Origin: Leifsonia sp. fls2-241-R2A-40a
Lineage (GTDB): Bacteria > Actinomycetota > Actinomycetes > Actinomycetales > Microbacteriaceae
NCBI RefSeq assembly: GCF_030209575.1
Contig: NZ_JARVRS010000001.1
Coordinates: 682,001-746,000, forward strand
DNA: 64,000 nucleotides
Direction: 5' to 3'
The notes beneath the pieces are model-generated. The model was not told where the DNA came from. It searched no databases and saw only the letters and a program-made list of their open reading frames with translations. Position numbers and translations under genes: made by a program. Of the stretch, positions 1 to 8,970 are shown piece after piece. Position 1 is the stretch's first letter; each line of letters begins with the position of its first letter.

Positions 1-671
1 CGCACCTGGCCGACCCGGCGCTGCGCGATGACGAGGATGGGCATCAGCACGACGGCGACGATCGTCAGCTGCCAGTTCAGGAGCAGCATGGCGACCAGCG
101 CCGCGATCACGGTGACCGTGTTGCCGAGGATGCTCGACATCGTGTTGGTCAGAACATTGGCGACGCCACCGACGTCGTTCTGCAGCCGCGACTGGATGAT
201 GCCGGTCTTGGTGTGCGTGAAGAAGCTCAGCTCCATGGACTGCAGGTGCGAGAACAGCCGGACGCGCAGCGCGCCCATGACCTTGTTGCCGACGGATGCG
301 GTGAGGTACGTCTGCCACACCCCGAGAAGCGCGGAGGAGACGAAGACGATCAGCATGACGACGACGATCTCGACGAGCACCGGCAGGTTCGGCTTGCCGC
401 TCGGCGGGAACAGCCCCTGGTCGAAGGCGCGCTCGGTGAGCAGCGGGGGAATGACGGTGAGCGCCGCACCCGCGAGCACCAGCACCATCGTGACGATGAT
501 CGCCATCTTGTGCGGCGCGAACAGCTCCACGATGCGGCGGAACAGGTGCGGGATCTTCGGCGCGCTCGCGTTCAGGGCCCGCTGCGCCTCCGCATCCCCG
601 CCGCTCACGCGTCCCCGGCCGCCACCGCCGCCGCGTCCGCCCCCGCCGGCAATCTGGCCCATCACGCTCAT
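1..671 (-). CDS. ABC exporter, fused permease/ATPase, N-terminal part (cut by window edge)
   Basis: The visible 223 residues are the membrane half of an ABC multidrug- or lipid-type half exporter. A Gly/Arg-rich cytoplasmic start is followed by membrane segments at about residues 53-75, 98-118 and 180-217. The stretch FFTHTKTGIIQSRLQNDVGG is typical of the first transmembrane domain of exporters. The ATPase half would lie beyond base 1, so substrate and completeness cannot be judged. The ATG at 671 is preceded by TACGCT and exactly six bases, with no Shine-Dalgarno sequence, which suggests a leaderless transcript. A second in-frame ATG lies at 662. It is transcribed away from the acyltransferase gene. 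Confidence 0.85.
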   Translation of the reverse strand, partial: MSVMGQIAGGGGRGGGGGRGRVSGGDAEAQRALNASAPKIPHLFRRIVELFAPHKMAIIVTMVLVLAGAALTVIPPLLTERAFDQGLFPPSGKPNLPVLVEIVVVMLIVFVSSALLGVWQTYLTASVGNKVMGALRVRLFSHLQSMELSFFTHTKTGIIQSRLQNDVGGVANVLTNTMSSILGNTVTVIAALVAMLLLNWQLTIVAVVLMPILVIAQRRVGQV

Positions 672-756
672 GGGATCAGCGTAACCCGCTGCAGGCGGCG
701 GCCGGAGGCGCGGCCGAGAAGCCACTCCTTCGGTTCTGAGAGAAGGATTTGAATAA

Positions 757-775
757 CGTCACGTTTGTAGTGACG
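757..775. promoter_or_regulatory. Inverted repeat CGTCAC-N7-GTGACG in divergent intergenic region
   Basis: The 161-bp gap between the ABC exporter and the acyltransferase holds a perfect 6-bp inverted repeat at 757-762 and 770-775, with a third GTGACG copy at 792-797. Position and symmetry fit a regulator site; no regulator is encoded next to it. Confidence 0.3.
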
Positions 776-832
776 CGTCGTCGTCCACTCTGTGACGCAC
801 ATGCGGCACGCCGACGACACCCAGGAGTTGCC

Positions 833-2748
833 ATGTCCCTCGCCACGATGGAGGCGCAGTCCTGTTCAGCTCCTCGGCGGCGTCGGATGCCGGCGGGTCA
901 TATCCAAGCGATCGACGGCCTGCGCGCGGTCGCGGTTCTCGGGGTCGTCGCGTTCCACCTGAACGCGCTTCCTGGCGGATTCCTCGGCGTCGACCTGTTC
1001 TTCGTGATCTCGGGGTACGTCATCACCCGCGCCATCCTCACCCAGCGGGAAGCGGGGACCTTCCGCCTTGGCCGCTTCTGGTTCTCACGGATCAAGCGGC
1101 TCCTACCCGCGGTCCTCCTCGTGCTCATCGCGGTCGAAGTGTGGATCGCCGTCGTCGCTCCGGCCGGGCTGGAGCGCGTCACGGACGGCCAGTCGCTCAG
1201 CTCGCTCGTCTACGGCACCAACTGGTTCAATATCGCCGGCGATTTCGGCTATGCGGACGCCTCGCGAGAGTCGTCTCCGCTCAACCATCTGTGGTCACTC
1301 GCGATCGAGGAGCAGTTCTACCTCCTGTGGCCGGCCCTCCTGCTCCTGCTGCCCAAGCGCTGGCTCGTCCTCGCCGTGACGACGGCTGGAGTCGGCGCAG
1401 GACTCGTGTACGGCGTCGCCGCGCAACAGTTCTGGTCGTTCGACCGGCTGTACCAGGGCACCGATGTGCGAATGGTCGCGCTGGTCGGCGGAGCCATGAT
1501 CGCCGCTTTCGGCGCCGGGGGCGGTCCCTCGCCCCTCCCTCGCGCCTTCTCGCGCGCGCTGAGGCGGCTCGCGCCGTGGATGGCTCTCGCCTCGGCCGTC
1601 GCTCTCGCGTGGCTGTGGGCGACACTCCCCCTCGATCGACGAATCTTCGGCGGACCGCTCGCCCTTGCGATCGTGCTCGAGATCGTCCTCGTCGCTTCCA
1701 TCGCAGCTCCCTCCGCACGGCTGTTCGCCTCGGTGCTCAGTTGGGGGCCGCTCGTCTTCATCGGACGCCGCAGCTACGCGCTCTACCTCTGGCATTGGCC
1801 GGTGATCGTCATCGTCAGCGAGACCTACACCGGCTGGACCGACTGGGATCTGGCGGCTGCGCGAGCCGTCGCGATGGTGCTGCTCACGATGCTGTCGTAC
1901 GCGCTGATCGAGAACCCGATCCGACGGATGAAGAACGCCGGACCGGGGTTGTGGATCGGGCTCGCAGCCGCCATCGCCGCTGTTGTCGCGCTCGCTTCCC
2001 TACCCGGAGGGGCGTGGGCTCCGTCATCCGGCGCACCTCGTGCTCAGGGGAGCACCGATCCACGACTCGCGGCAATCGAGCCGGGAAGGAAGGTCCTTGT
2101 GGCCGGCGATTCCTGGGCGGCTGCCCTGGCCCAAGGCATGACCGATCCGGAGTTCGGCGCCACAGTCGAGAACTACGGGCGGGGTGGATGCGGCATCGCC
2201 GACCCTCAGGCATACATGAACGACGACGCGTCGGTCGTTCCCCCTCCCGCGCAGTGCCTTGCCTGGCGGGCGGAGTGGGCGAGCGCCGTCGAGAAGGACC
2301 GTCCCGACGCCGTCGTGCTCACCACGGAAACTACGACCAGCGGAAGGCGAAGATCGACGGCAGGTGGGTCTATGTCGGCGACCCTGTGTTCGACGCCCGC
2401 TACAGCGCACACCTCGACGAGGCCATCTCCATCTTCACGAGCGCGGGGATACCCGTTTTCGTCACGAACACGGTGGTGCTCAACGGGGAACCGTTCCACA
2501 CGCATTCCATCACGATGAACCGCCTGCTCAAGGAAGCCGCGGAGCGCAACTCCGGCGCCACGCTCATCGATTACGGCGGCTACCTCTGCCATCACGACGA
2601 GACGGCGAACTGCCCGCGCGTGCGCGACAGCCAGCCGATCTACGACGCGACGGGTCACCTGGCACCGTACTGGCAGCGGAGCGCCGCCCAGCTGGTTCTC
2701 TCCGAGATGCAGCGGCTCCTCGCGAGCCCGAAGCCCGCAGCAGGGTGA
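833..2748 (+). pseudogene. OafA-type membrane acyltransferase with SGNH domain, frameshifted
   Basis: The product is an acyltransferase-3 membrane protein of the OafA/YrhL type, which O-acylates surface polysaccharides, followed by a C-terminal SGNH domain. The N-terminal signature DGLRAVAVLGVVAFH (about residues 28-42) and FFVISGYVI are clear, with about ten membrane segments. The SGNH nucleophile motif GDSW is near residue 425. The frame breaks near base 2321: reading continues for about 65 junk codons to 2518, while true homology resumes one base out of phase as HGNYDQRKAKIDGRW and ends at 2748. One missing base, such as a third C in ACCAC, would restore a protein of about 638 residues including the catalytic His in GHLAPYW. 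The ATG at 833 has AGGAG five bases upstream. Confidence 0.75.
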
Positions 2749-2792
2749 TGCTAACCCTCGCGCGGGGGTGGACCGACGTGACGCAACCGTGA

Positions 2793-2819
2793 TGCAAGCG
2801 CTTGACGTAAACGCTTGCA
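2793..2819. promoter_or_regulatory. LacI-type operator pair ahead of sugar ABC genes
   Basis: TGCAAGCG (2793-2800) and CGCTTGCA (2812-2819) form a perfect 8-bp inverted repeat. The left half is also part of the palindrome CAAGCGCTTG (2795-2804), and the right half lies in GTAAACGCTTGC, centred on CG at 2812-2813. Both resemble LacI-family operators. They overlap or precede the likely -35 region of the importer operon. The LacI gene at 6473 in the same cluster is the obvious candidate to bind here. Confidence 0.65.
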
Positions 2820-2844
2820 GACGAAGCGAGCGCGGGGGTACGGT
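2815..2844 (+). promoter_or_regulatory. Probable promoter of sugar ABC operon
   Basis: TTGCAG (2815-2820) and TACGGT (2839-2844) are separated by 18 bp and lie at the edge of the operator pair. The predicted start near 2851 would put a stem-loop at the very 5-prime end of the mRNA. Confidence 0.4.
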
Positions 2845-2849
2845 GATCC

Positions 2850-2871
2850 GCGGGCGCACATCTGCGCCCGC
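2850..2871 (+). promoter_or_regulatory. 5-prime leader stem-loop
   Basis: GCGGGCGCA pairs perfectly with TGCGCCCGC across a four-base loop. It lies 25 bases before the binding-protein start and close to the predicted transcript 5-prime end, a position known to stabilise mRNAs. That role is inference. Confidence 0.4.
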
Positions 2872-2895
2872 ACCAAGAGCTCAACGAGGAGTGAA

Positions 2896-4179
2896 ATGAA
2901 AGCAGCACGTCTCTCCGTGATCGCCGGGGTGGCCATCGCAGGCCTCGCCCTGGCGGGATGCACCGGTGGCGGCGGATCGGGAAGCGGTGGCGGCGACGCC
3001 AACGCCGGAACCGACAGCAAGGGCCCCATCACCTACGTACAGGGCAAGGACAATTCGAACGTCGTCCGGCCTCTGGTCGACAAGTGGAACAAGGCCCACC
3101 CGGACGAGAAGGTCACCTTCAAGGAGCAGACCGACCAGGCCGACCAGCAGCACGACGATCTCGTCCAGCACTTCCAGGCCAAGGACGCCAACTACGACGT
3201 CGTCGACGTCGACGTCGTCTGGACCGGTGAGTTCGCAGCGAAGGGCTGGCTCCAGCCGCTGACCGGCAAGTTCAAGATGGACAACTCGTCCCTCCTGGCG
3301 CCGACGGTCAAGGCCGGAACCTACAACGGCACGCAGTACGCGGCGCCGCAGACCTCCGACGGTGGCATCCTGTACTACCGCAAGGACCTGGTCCCGACCC
3401 CGCCGAAGACGTGGGACGACATGCTCAAGGACTGCGACATCGCCAAGGCGAAGGGCATCGGCTGCTACGCCGGACAGTTCGCGCAGTACGAGGGCCTCAC
3501 GGTGAACGCCGCCGAGGCGATCAACACCAACGGTGGAACGATCGTCGGTGAGGACGGCAAGAAGGTCACCGTCGACAGCCCCGAGGCGAAGGCCGGCCTG
3601 ACCCGCCTGGTGGACGGCTTCAAGAACGGGCAGATCCCCAAGGAAGCCATCACCTACCAGGAGGAGCAGGGCCGCCAGGCGTTCGAGGCCGGCAAGCTCA
3701 TGTTCCTGCGCAACTGGCCGTACGTGTACAACCTCGCCAAGACGGACGGCTCCTCGACGGTGAAGGACACCTTCGGGATCGCGCCGCTGCCGGGCGTCTC
3801 GGCCGACAAGCCGGGCGTCTCCAGCCTGGGTGGTCACAACGCCGCGATCAGCGTCTACTCCAAGCACAAGGCGACCGCGTTCGAGTTCCTCAAGTTCCTG
3901 CAGAGCGAAGAGACCCAGAAGTTCTTCGTGACCCAGGGCTCGCTGGCACCCGTCGTGGCCTCCCTGTACGACGACGCTTCGCTGAACAGCCAGCTCCCGT
4001 ACCTGTCGACCCTGAAGACGTCGATCGCCAACGCGGTGCCGCGTCCGGTGTCGCCGTTCTACCCGGCCATCACCAAGGCCGTTCAGGACAACGCCTACGC
4101 CGCCCTGAAGGGTGACAAGTCGGTCGACCAGGCACTGAAGGACATGGCGTCCGCCATCCAGACCGCCAGCGCCGGTTGA
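2896..4179 (+). CDS. Sugar ABC transporter substrate-binding lipoprotein
   Basis: This 427-residue extracytoplasmic binding protein delivers a sugar to the permeases encoded next. The signal peptide ends in the lipobox LAGC with the modified Cys at residue 22, followed by a flexible Gly/Ser linker. The rest matches family-1 binding proteins; DVVWTGEFAAKGWL resembles trehalose- and maltose-type proteins of the LpqY/ThuE group, so a disaccharide is the best guess. The ATG at 2896 follows an AGGAG site by four bases, which rules out the longer upstream reading. It is the first gene of the operon, behind LacI-like operators. The substrate is not proven by sequence. Confidence 0.9.
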   Translation: MKAARLSVIAGVAIAGLALAGCTGGGGSGSGGGDANAGTDSKGPITYVQGKDNSNVVRPLVDKWNKAHPDEKVTFKEQTDQADQQHDDLVQHFQAKDANYDVVDVDVVWTGEFAAKGWLQPLTGKFKMDNSSLLAPTVKAGTYNGTQYAAPQTSDGGILYYRKDLVPTPPKTWDDMLKDCDIAKAKGIGCYAGQFAQYEGLTVNAAEAINTNGGTIVGEDGKKVTVDSPEAKAGLTRLVDGFKNGQIPKEAITYQEEQGRQAFEAGKLMFLRNWPYVYNLAKTDGSSTVKDTFGIAPLPGVSADKPGVSSLGGHNAAISVYSKHKATAFEFLKFLQSEETQKFFVTQGSLAPVVASLYDDASLNSQLPYLSTLKTSIANAVPRPVSPFYPAITKAVQDNAYAALKGDKSVDQALKDMASAIQTASAG

Positions 4180-4197
4180 TTCCGGACTGAATCGGTC

Positions 4198-4229
4198 GCC
4201 GGGCGGCGGGAACTCTCCCGCCGCCCGGC
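4198..4229 (+). promoter_or_regulatory. Intra-operon stem-loop between binding protein and permease genes
   Basis: GCCGGGCGGCGGGA pairs perfectly over 14 bp with its complement around a four-base loop, and no T-run follows. Such elements between binding-protein and permease genes usually stabilise upstream mRNA or partly terminate, giving more binding protein than permease. Confidence 0.6.
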
Positions 4230-4263
4230 TCCACACCCACCCAGACTCCTAGCGGAGGCACAC

Positions 4264-5301
4264 ATGTCAACGTCGAACGTCGTCGCCCCCTCATCCACCC
4301 AGACCGGCCGCAACGGGCAAGGCCCCCGCGCCGGCGTGAAGCACAACCGCCGCCAGCAGAGCCGCTGGGCCTTCTACCTCATCGTCCCCACGCTGATCCT
4401 CCTGGCCATCGTCATCGGCTACCCCGTGGTCAGCGCGATCGTGATGTCGTTCCAGAAGGACGCCGGGCTCGACCCCGCCACCGGACTGTTCGTCCAGGGC
4501 GGCTTCGCCGGCTTCCAGAACTACGCGCACTGGCTGTTCCAGCAGTGCCAGGGCCCGAACGGGACCACCATCACCTGCCCGCCGGGCAACCTCGGCTCCA
4601 CCTTCTGGAGCGCCGTCTTCGTCACCTTCTTCTTCACCGTGACGACCGTGATCCTCGAGACCATCCTGGGCCTCTGGTTCGCGCTGATCATGAACCGCGC
4701 CTTCCGCGGCCGCGGCTTCGTCCGCGCGGCCATCCTGATCCCGTGGGCCATCCCCACCGCCGTCACCGCGAAGCTGTGGTTCTTCATCTTCTCGGTCGCG
4801 GGCGTCGCCAACGCCGTCATCGGGGCCCACATCCTGTGGACCAGTGACGAATGGGCCTCCCGGTTCGCGGTCATCATCGCCGACACCTGGAAGACGACCC
4901 CGTTCATGGCGCTGCTCATCCTCGCCGGCCTCCAGGTCATCCCGGAGGACGTCTACGAGGCGGCGAAGGTCGACGGAGCAAGCACCCTGCAGCGCTTCTG
5001 GCGCGTGACCATGCCGCTGCTGAAGCCGGCGCTGATGGTCGCGGTCCTGTTCCGCGTGCTCGACGCCCTCCGCATCTACGACCTGCCGCAGATCCTCACC
5101 GGAGGCGGTGGTGGCACAGGCCATGCGACGACGACGTTGTCCATCCTCGTCGTCGATCAGATCAGGCAAGGGTTCAACAGCGCCGCAGCCCTCTCCACCA
5201 TCACGTTCATCATCATCTTCCTGATCGCGTTCATCTTCGTCCGATTGCTCGGGACGAACGTGGTCCGAACGCAGGAGACCCAGCAGAAGGGGGCGAAGTG
5301 A
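4264..5301 (+). CDS. Sugar ABC transporter permease (MalF-like)
   Basis: This 345-residue inner-membrane subunit forms half of the sugar translocation channel. It has six predicted membrane segments; the first spans about residues 35-57. The cytoplasmic EAA loop that contacts the ATPase reads YEAAKVDGASTLQRFW near residue 230. A long first external loop carries two Cys about ten residues apart (near 95 and 105), possibly a disulfide. GCGGAGG precedes the ATG. The stop overlaps the next start by one base, so the two permeases are translationally coupled. No ATPase gene is in the cluster, which implies a shared MsmK/UgpC-type ATPase encoded elsewhere. Confidence 0.92.
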   Translation: MSTSNVVAPSSTQTGRNGQGPRAGVKHNRRQQSRWAFYLIVPTLILLAIVIGYPVVSAIVMSFQKDAGLDPATGLFVQGGFAGFQNYAHWLFQQCQGPNGTTITCPPGNLGSTFWSAVFVTFFFTVTTVILETILGLWFALIMNRAFRGRGFVRAAILIPWAIPTAVTAKLWFFIFSVAGVANAVIGAHILWTSDEWASRFAVIIADTWKTTPFMALLILAGLQVIPEDVYEAAKVDGASTLQRFWRVTMPLLKPALMVAVLFRVLDALRIYDLPQILTGGGGGTGHATTTLSILVVDQIRQGFNSAAALSTITFIIIFLIAFIFVRLLGTNVVRTQETQQKGAK

Positions 5302-6215
5302 TGACTGCTGTCGCCGGACAGGCCGCAGCGACCGCCGAGGCGGGCGCTCTTCCCCGAACCCAGACCAAGAACCGCACCGGTCGCCGTCGCCGCAACCAGA
5401 GCGCCCGCACGGGCATCCAGGCGATCGTGATCGTGATCTGGTGTCTGCTGCCGTTCTACTGGATGGTCGTCACGTCGTTCCGCGACGTCGGCTACACGAA
5501 CGACAACACGCCGTGGATCACGCACTTCACCTGGGACAACTACATCACGGCGCTCTCGACGAAGCTCGGCAACAACCTGCCGGGCGCGCTGTTGAACTCG
5601 CTGTTCATCGGCGTCTGCGTCACGGCGATCTCGCTCGTGGTCGGCATCTTCGCCTCGTACGCGCTCGCCCGCTTGGACTTCAAGTTCAAGGGCATCGTGC
5701 TGGGCATCATCCTGGCGGCGTCGATGTTCCCGGGCGTCGCGCTCATCACCCCGCTGTTCCAGCTGTTCACGAACATCGGGTGGATGGGCACCTACCAGGC
5801 GCTGATCATCCCGGAGATCTCGTTCGCCCTCCCGCTCACGGTCTACACGCTGAACTCGTTCTTCCGTGAGATGCCGTGGGACCTCGAGGAGGCGGCGCGG
5901 ATCGACGGCTGCACCCAGGCGCAGGCGTTCCGCAAGGTGATCCTCCCCCTGGCAGCCCCGGCCGTGTTCACGACCGCGATCCTGGCGTTCATCTCGTCCT
6001 GGAACGAGTTCCTGATCTCCAGCCAGCTGTCCAGCGACCGGACGCAGCCCGTCACGGTGGCCATCGCCTCCTTCACCGGCAGCCAGCCGCACCAGGAGCC
6101 GTACACCGCGATCATGGCGGCCGGAACGATCGTCACCGTGCCGCTGATCATCCTGGTGCTGATCTTCCAGCGCCGCATCGTCGCAGGCCTGACCGCCGGC
6201 GGAGTGAAGGGCTGA
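5301..6215 (+). CDS. Sugar ABC transporter permease (MalG-like)
   Basis: This is the second channel subunit, 304 residues. A basic cytoplasmic start (to about residue 38) is followed by six membrane segments. The EAA loop EEAARIDGCTQAQAF is near residue 195, and the C-terminus has the usual FISSWNEFL segment and short basic tail. The ATG at 5301 shares its A with the TGA of the upstream permease gene. It pairs with the MalF-like subunit and the lipoprotein to import a sugar. Confidence 0.92.
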   Translation: MTAVAGQAAATAEAGALPRTQTKNRTGRRRRNQSARTGIQAIVIVIWCLLPFYWMVVTSFRDVGYTNDNTPWITHFTWDNYITALSTKLGNNLPGALLNSLFIGVCVTAISLVVGIFASYALARLDFKFKGIVLGIILAASMFPGVALITPLFQLFTNIGWMGTYQALIIPEISFALPLTVYTLNSFFREMPWDLEEAARIDGCTQAQAFRKVILPLAAPAVFTTAILAFISSWNEFLISSQLSSDRTQPVTVAIASFTGSQPHQEPYTAIMAAGTIVTVPLIILVLIFQRRIVAGLTAGGVKG

Positions 6216-6219
6216 GCGG

Positions 6220-6459
6220 ATGCGCTGGAGCGACTCCCGTGAGGTCGTCGACGTTGGCCTCGGCTTCGTCGGGTTCTTCGGCGTCGCTTTCCTCGGGATC
6301 ACCCTCTACTGCGAGCTGACCGGGGAACCGGCGCTCGGCTGGGCGCTCACCCTTCTGGTACTCGTCCTCGCCTTCATCGGCCTCCTGCAGCTGCGCCGTC
6401 GCATCATCGCGCGGCGGCAGGAGGCCGAGGAGGCGCGGCTCGAGCACCAGGATTCCTGA
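6220..6459 (+). CDS. Small membrane protein of the sugar ABC operon
   Basis: A 79-residue protein with two hydrophobic segments (about residues 10-30 and 38-56) and a highly charged Arg/Glu C-terminal tail. It starts four bases after the permease stop with GAAGGG at good spacing, so it belongs to the transporter operon. I do not recognise a family; similar short two-helix proteins follow MalG-like permeases in relatives. Its function is unknown, possibly as an accessory to the transporter. Confidence 0.7.
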   Translation: MRWSDSREVVDVGLGFVGFFGVAFLGITLYCELTGEPALGWALTLLVLVLAFIGLLQLRRRIIARRQEAEEARLEHQDS

Positions 6460-6472
6460 ACCGGGCACCGGT

Positions 6473-7483
6473 ATGGCAGGGATCGAGGAGGTCGCGCGCG
6501 CGACGGGGGTCTCGACGGCAACGGTGTCGCGTGCGCTCCGCGGGCTCCCCAACGTCTCGGACAAGACCCGCGCCGCCGTGCGGCAGGCCGCCGACGAGCT
6601 CGGCTACGTCGCGTCGTCGAGCGCATCGGGGCTGGCGAGCGGTCGCACGCTCGCGATGGGCGTCGTCGTCCCGTCGGTCAGCCGCTGGTTCTACACCCAG
6701 GTGCTCGAGGGGGTGGATGCGGAACTGCGCGGCGCCAGTTACGACATGATCCTGTTCAATCTGGGCGGCCACCGCGGCGATCGCGAGCGGGTGTTCCACC
6801 GCAGCATCCTGCGCAAGCGCACCGACGCACTGCTGGCTCTCTGCCTGGACTTCACCCGGGAGGAGCGCGAGCAGCTCGCGACCCTCGGGCACCCGACCAT
6901 CGTGGTCGGCGGCCCCGTGAAGGGCTTGCGCAGCGTGGGCATCGACGAGACCTCGACCGCGTACACCGCGACCTCGCACCTCATCTCCCTCGGCCACACC
7001 GACATCGCGCACATCGGCGGTGAGGACGAGGAGGGCTTGAACAGCCAGGTGCCCATCGGCCGGCTGCACGGTTTCCGGGATGCGATGCGCGACGCCGGTC
7101 TGCCCGTCCGGCCGGAGTGGGTCATCCCTGGCGGGTTCACGCTGCCCGAGAGCCGTGCGGCGATGAACCGGCTGCTCGACCGCCCGGGGCCGCGTCCGAC
7201 CGCGGTCTTCGCCGGATCCGACGAGATGGCGTTCGGTGCGATCCTGGCGGCGGGCGACCACGGGCTGCGCGTGCCCGTCGACCTCTCGGTCATCGGGATC
7301 GACGATCACGACTACGCGGCGGGCTTCGGCCTGACAACGATGGCGCAGGATCCGTTCGAGCAGGGGGCGACCGCCGCGCGCATCCTGCTCGACGAACTCG
7401 CGGGCTCGGAACCGCGCATGAATTCGGTTCGCTCCCCCGTCAGCCTGGTCGTACGGTCGTCCACGGCACCTCCGCTCGGATGA
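6473..7483 (+). CDS. LacI-family transcriptional regulator
   Basis: A 336-residue repressor with an N-terminal helix-turn-helix, IEEVARATGVSTATVSRALRG at about residues 4-24. A hinge with LASGRT follows, then a periplasmic-binding-protein-like sensor domain from about 60 to 330 (motif GIDDHDYAAGFGLTTMAQDP near the end). It lies 13 bases after the small membrane gene, in the same direction, and is probably co-transcribed. The LacI-like operators at 2793-2819 are its likely targets, with the imported sugar or a derivative as inducer. The start lacks a strong ribosome site, and no better in-frame start exists. Confidence 0.92.
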   Translation: MAGIEEVARATGVSTATVSRALRGLPNVSDKTRAAVRQAADELGYVASSSASGLASGRTLAMGVVVPSVSRWFYTQVLEGVDAELRGASYDMILFNLGGHRGDRERVFHRSILRKRTDALLALCLDFTREEREQLATLGHPTIVVGGPVKGLRSVGIDETSTAYTATSHLISLGHTDIAHIGGEDEEGLNSQVPIGRLHGFRDAMRDAGLPVRPEWVIPGGFTLPESRAAMNRLLDRPGPRPTAVFAGSDEMAFGAILAAGDHGLRVPVDLSVIGIDDHDYAAGFGLTTMAQDPFEQGATAARILLDELAGSEPRMNSVRSPVSLVVRSSTAPPLG

Positions 7484-7608
7484 TGGGAGCAATTGTTCTC
7501 GGCTTCTGAGACAATGAGTTCTGCGATCATCCGGCTGACCGCGCCTTTCGGGTAGGCACGACAAGCTGATGGGATTGCCCGTCGGGCTATCGGGGCCCAC
7601 ACAGACGG

Positions 7609-7643
7609 AAGAAGCCGCCCTGTCTCTGACAGGGCGGCTTCTT
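7609..7643. terminator. Bidirectional terminator between LacI and DHA1 transporter genes
   Basis: AAGAAGCCGCCCTGTC pairs perfectly over 16 bp with its complement around the loop TCT, and each arm ends in A/T-rich bases. It lies between two convergent genes and can serve both. Confidence 0.85.
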
Positions 7644-7666
7644 GAATCCGTGGGAACGTTCCCCGG

Positions 7667-8905
7667 TCAGTCGGCGTCCGCGAGGGCGAGGACCTCCGCC
7701 TCCTGCTGAGGCGATTCGACGGCCCCATCCACTCGCCGCAGGTGCTTGTGGCCGATCATGATGAGAGCGGTGGCGACGAGGACCGAGATCGCGCCGCCGT
7801 AGAACGGCATCGCCGGTCCGACCGTTGCGGCGAGCAGGGTGGCTGCAGGCGGCGCGACCGCACCGCCGAGGAAGCGCACGCCCGAGTAGGCGCTCGACGC
7901 GACCGACCGCGGAAGATCCGTCGCCTCCATCACGCACTCGGTGAGGACGGTGTTCAGGATGCCGAGCAGCAGTCCGCCGACGATCACGCACACGATGAGG
8001 GCGGCGAGCGACCGGACGAACAGCCCCGCCGCGAGCAGGTCGAGGGCGAGCAGCGGCATGACCAGCCACAGCACGCGGGTCCGCGGGAGGACCGACGTCA
8101 GCAGCGGCGCGACCCATACCGAGGTCACGGCCAGCGCGAGACCCCAGCCGAAGAAGATCAGGCCGAGGGTGATCGCATCCTCGACGCCCAGCGGCACCAG
8201 GGCGAACGGCGTGTAGGCCAGCAGCACGAAGAAGCCGATGTTGTAGAACAGGGCGGCGGCCGCCAGGAAACCGAGCGCCGGCTTCCCGAGCGCGCGGAAC
8301 GGCGCGGAGAGGCGGGTCGGGGTCGGCTTCTCCGGGTTCTTGCGGAGCAGGGCGACGATGGCGACGAAGCCGACGGCCATCAGCGTCGCGGTTCCGAAGA
8401 ACGGTCCACGCCAGCTCCAGCTGCCGAGGAGGCCGCCGAGCAGTGGGCCGATCGCGATGCCCAGGCCGAGCGCGGCCTCGTAGAGGATGATCGCGGCGGA
8501 GGTCCCGCCGGATGCGGCACCGACGATGGTCGCGAGCGCCGTGGAGATGAACAGCGCGTTGCCGAGACCCCAGCCCGCACGGAACCCGATGATCGACTCC
8601 ACGTTCTGCGAGAGGCCGGCCGCCAGCGCGAACACGACGATGAGCGCGAGCCCGATGAGCAGCGTCTTCTTCGCGCCGATGCGGCTGGAGATCCAGCTGG
8701 TGAAGAACATGGCGGCGCCTGTGATGAGCAGATAGCTCGTGAAGAGCATCTCGGTCTGCGTCGGGGTCGCTTCGAGGCTCTTCGCGATCGCCGGGAGGAT
8801 GGGGTCGACGAGGCCGATGCCCATGAAGGCGATGACGGAGGCGAAGGCGACGGCCCAGACGGCGGTCGGCTGTTTCAGGATGCTGGTCGGGCGTTCGTGG
8901 GACAT
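7667..8905 (-). CDS. MFS drug/metabolite efflux transporter (DHA1 type)
   Basis: A 412-residue major facilitator with about twelve membrane segments. It exports small molecules by proton antiport, as is usual for the family; the substrate is unknown. An internal SWISSRIGAKKTLLIG stretch (about residues 69-84) corresponds to the conserved loop 2-3 motif. A short hydrophilic tail ends the protein. It is the second gene after a MarR regulator, 65 bases downstream, which suggests MarR-controlled efflux. Confidence 0.9.
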   Translation of the reverse strand: MSHERPTSILKQPTAVWAVAFASVIAFMGIGLVDPILPAIAKSLEATPTQTEMLFTSYLLITGAAMFFTSWISSRIGAKKTLLIGLALIVVFALAAGLSQNVESIIGFRAGWGLGNALFISTALATIVGAASGGTSAAIILYEAALGLGIAIGPLLGGLLGSWSWRGPFFGTATLMAVGFVAIVALLRKNPEKPTPTRLSAPFRALGKPALGFLAAAALFYNIGFFVLLAYTPFALVPLGVEDAITLGLIFFGWGLALAVTSVWVAPLLTSVLPRTRVLWLVMPLLALDLLAAGLFVRSLAALIVCVIVGGLLLGILNTVLTECVMEATDLPRSVASSAYSGVRFLGGAVAPPAATLLAATVGPAMPFYGGAISVLVATALIMIGHKHLRRVDGAVESPQQEAEVLALADAD

Positions 8906-8970
8906 GACGGGGTGACGGCTCCTCGAGCGATCGGTGGTGAAGGAAGCGGTGGATGTGCCGGGGACGCCGC

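Noticed and set aside
749-2518. Acyltransferase frame read as an intact 589-residue protein from base 749
   Set aside because: The first 28 codons lack homology and a ribosome site, and the last 65 codons are out of phase with the conserved C-terminus that continues to 2748.
7484-7608. Possible RNA gene after the LacI gene
   Set aside because: An imperfect ATTGTTCTC/GAGACAAT stem is present, but no tRNA cloverleaf, riboswitch core or promoter could be made out.
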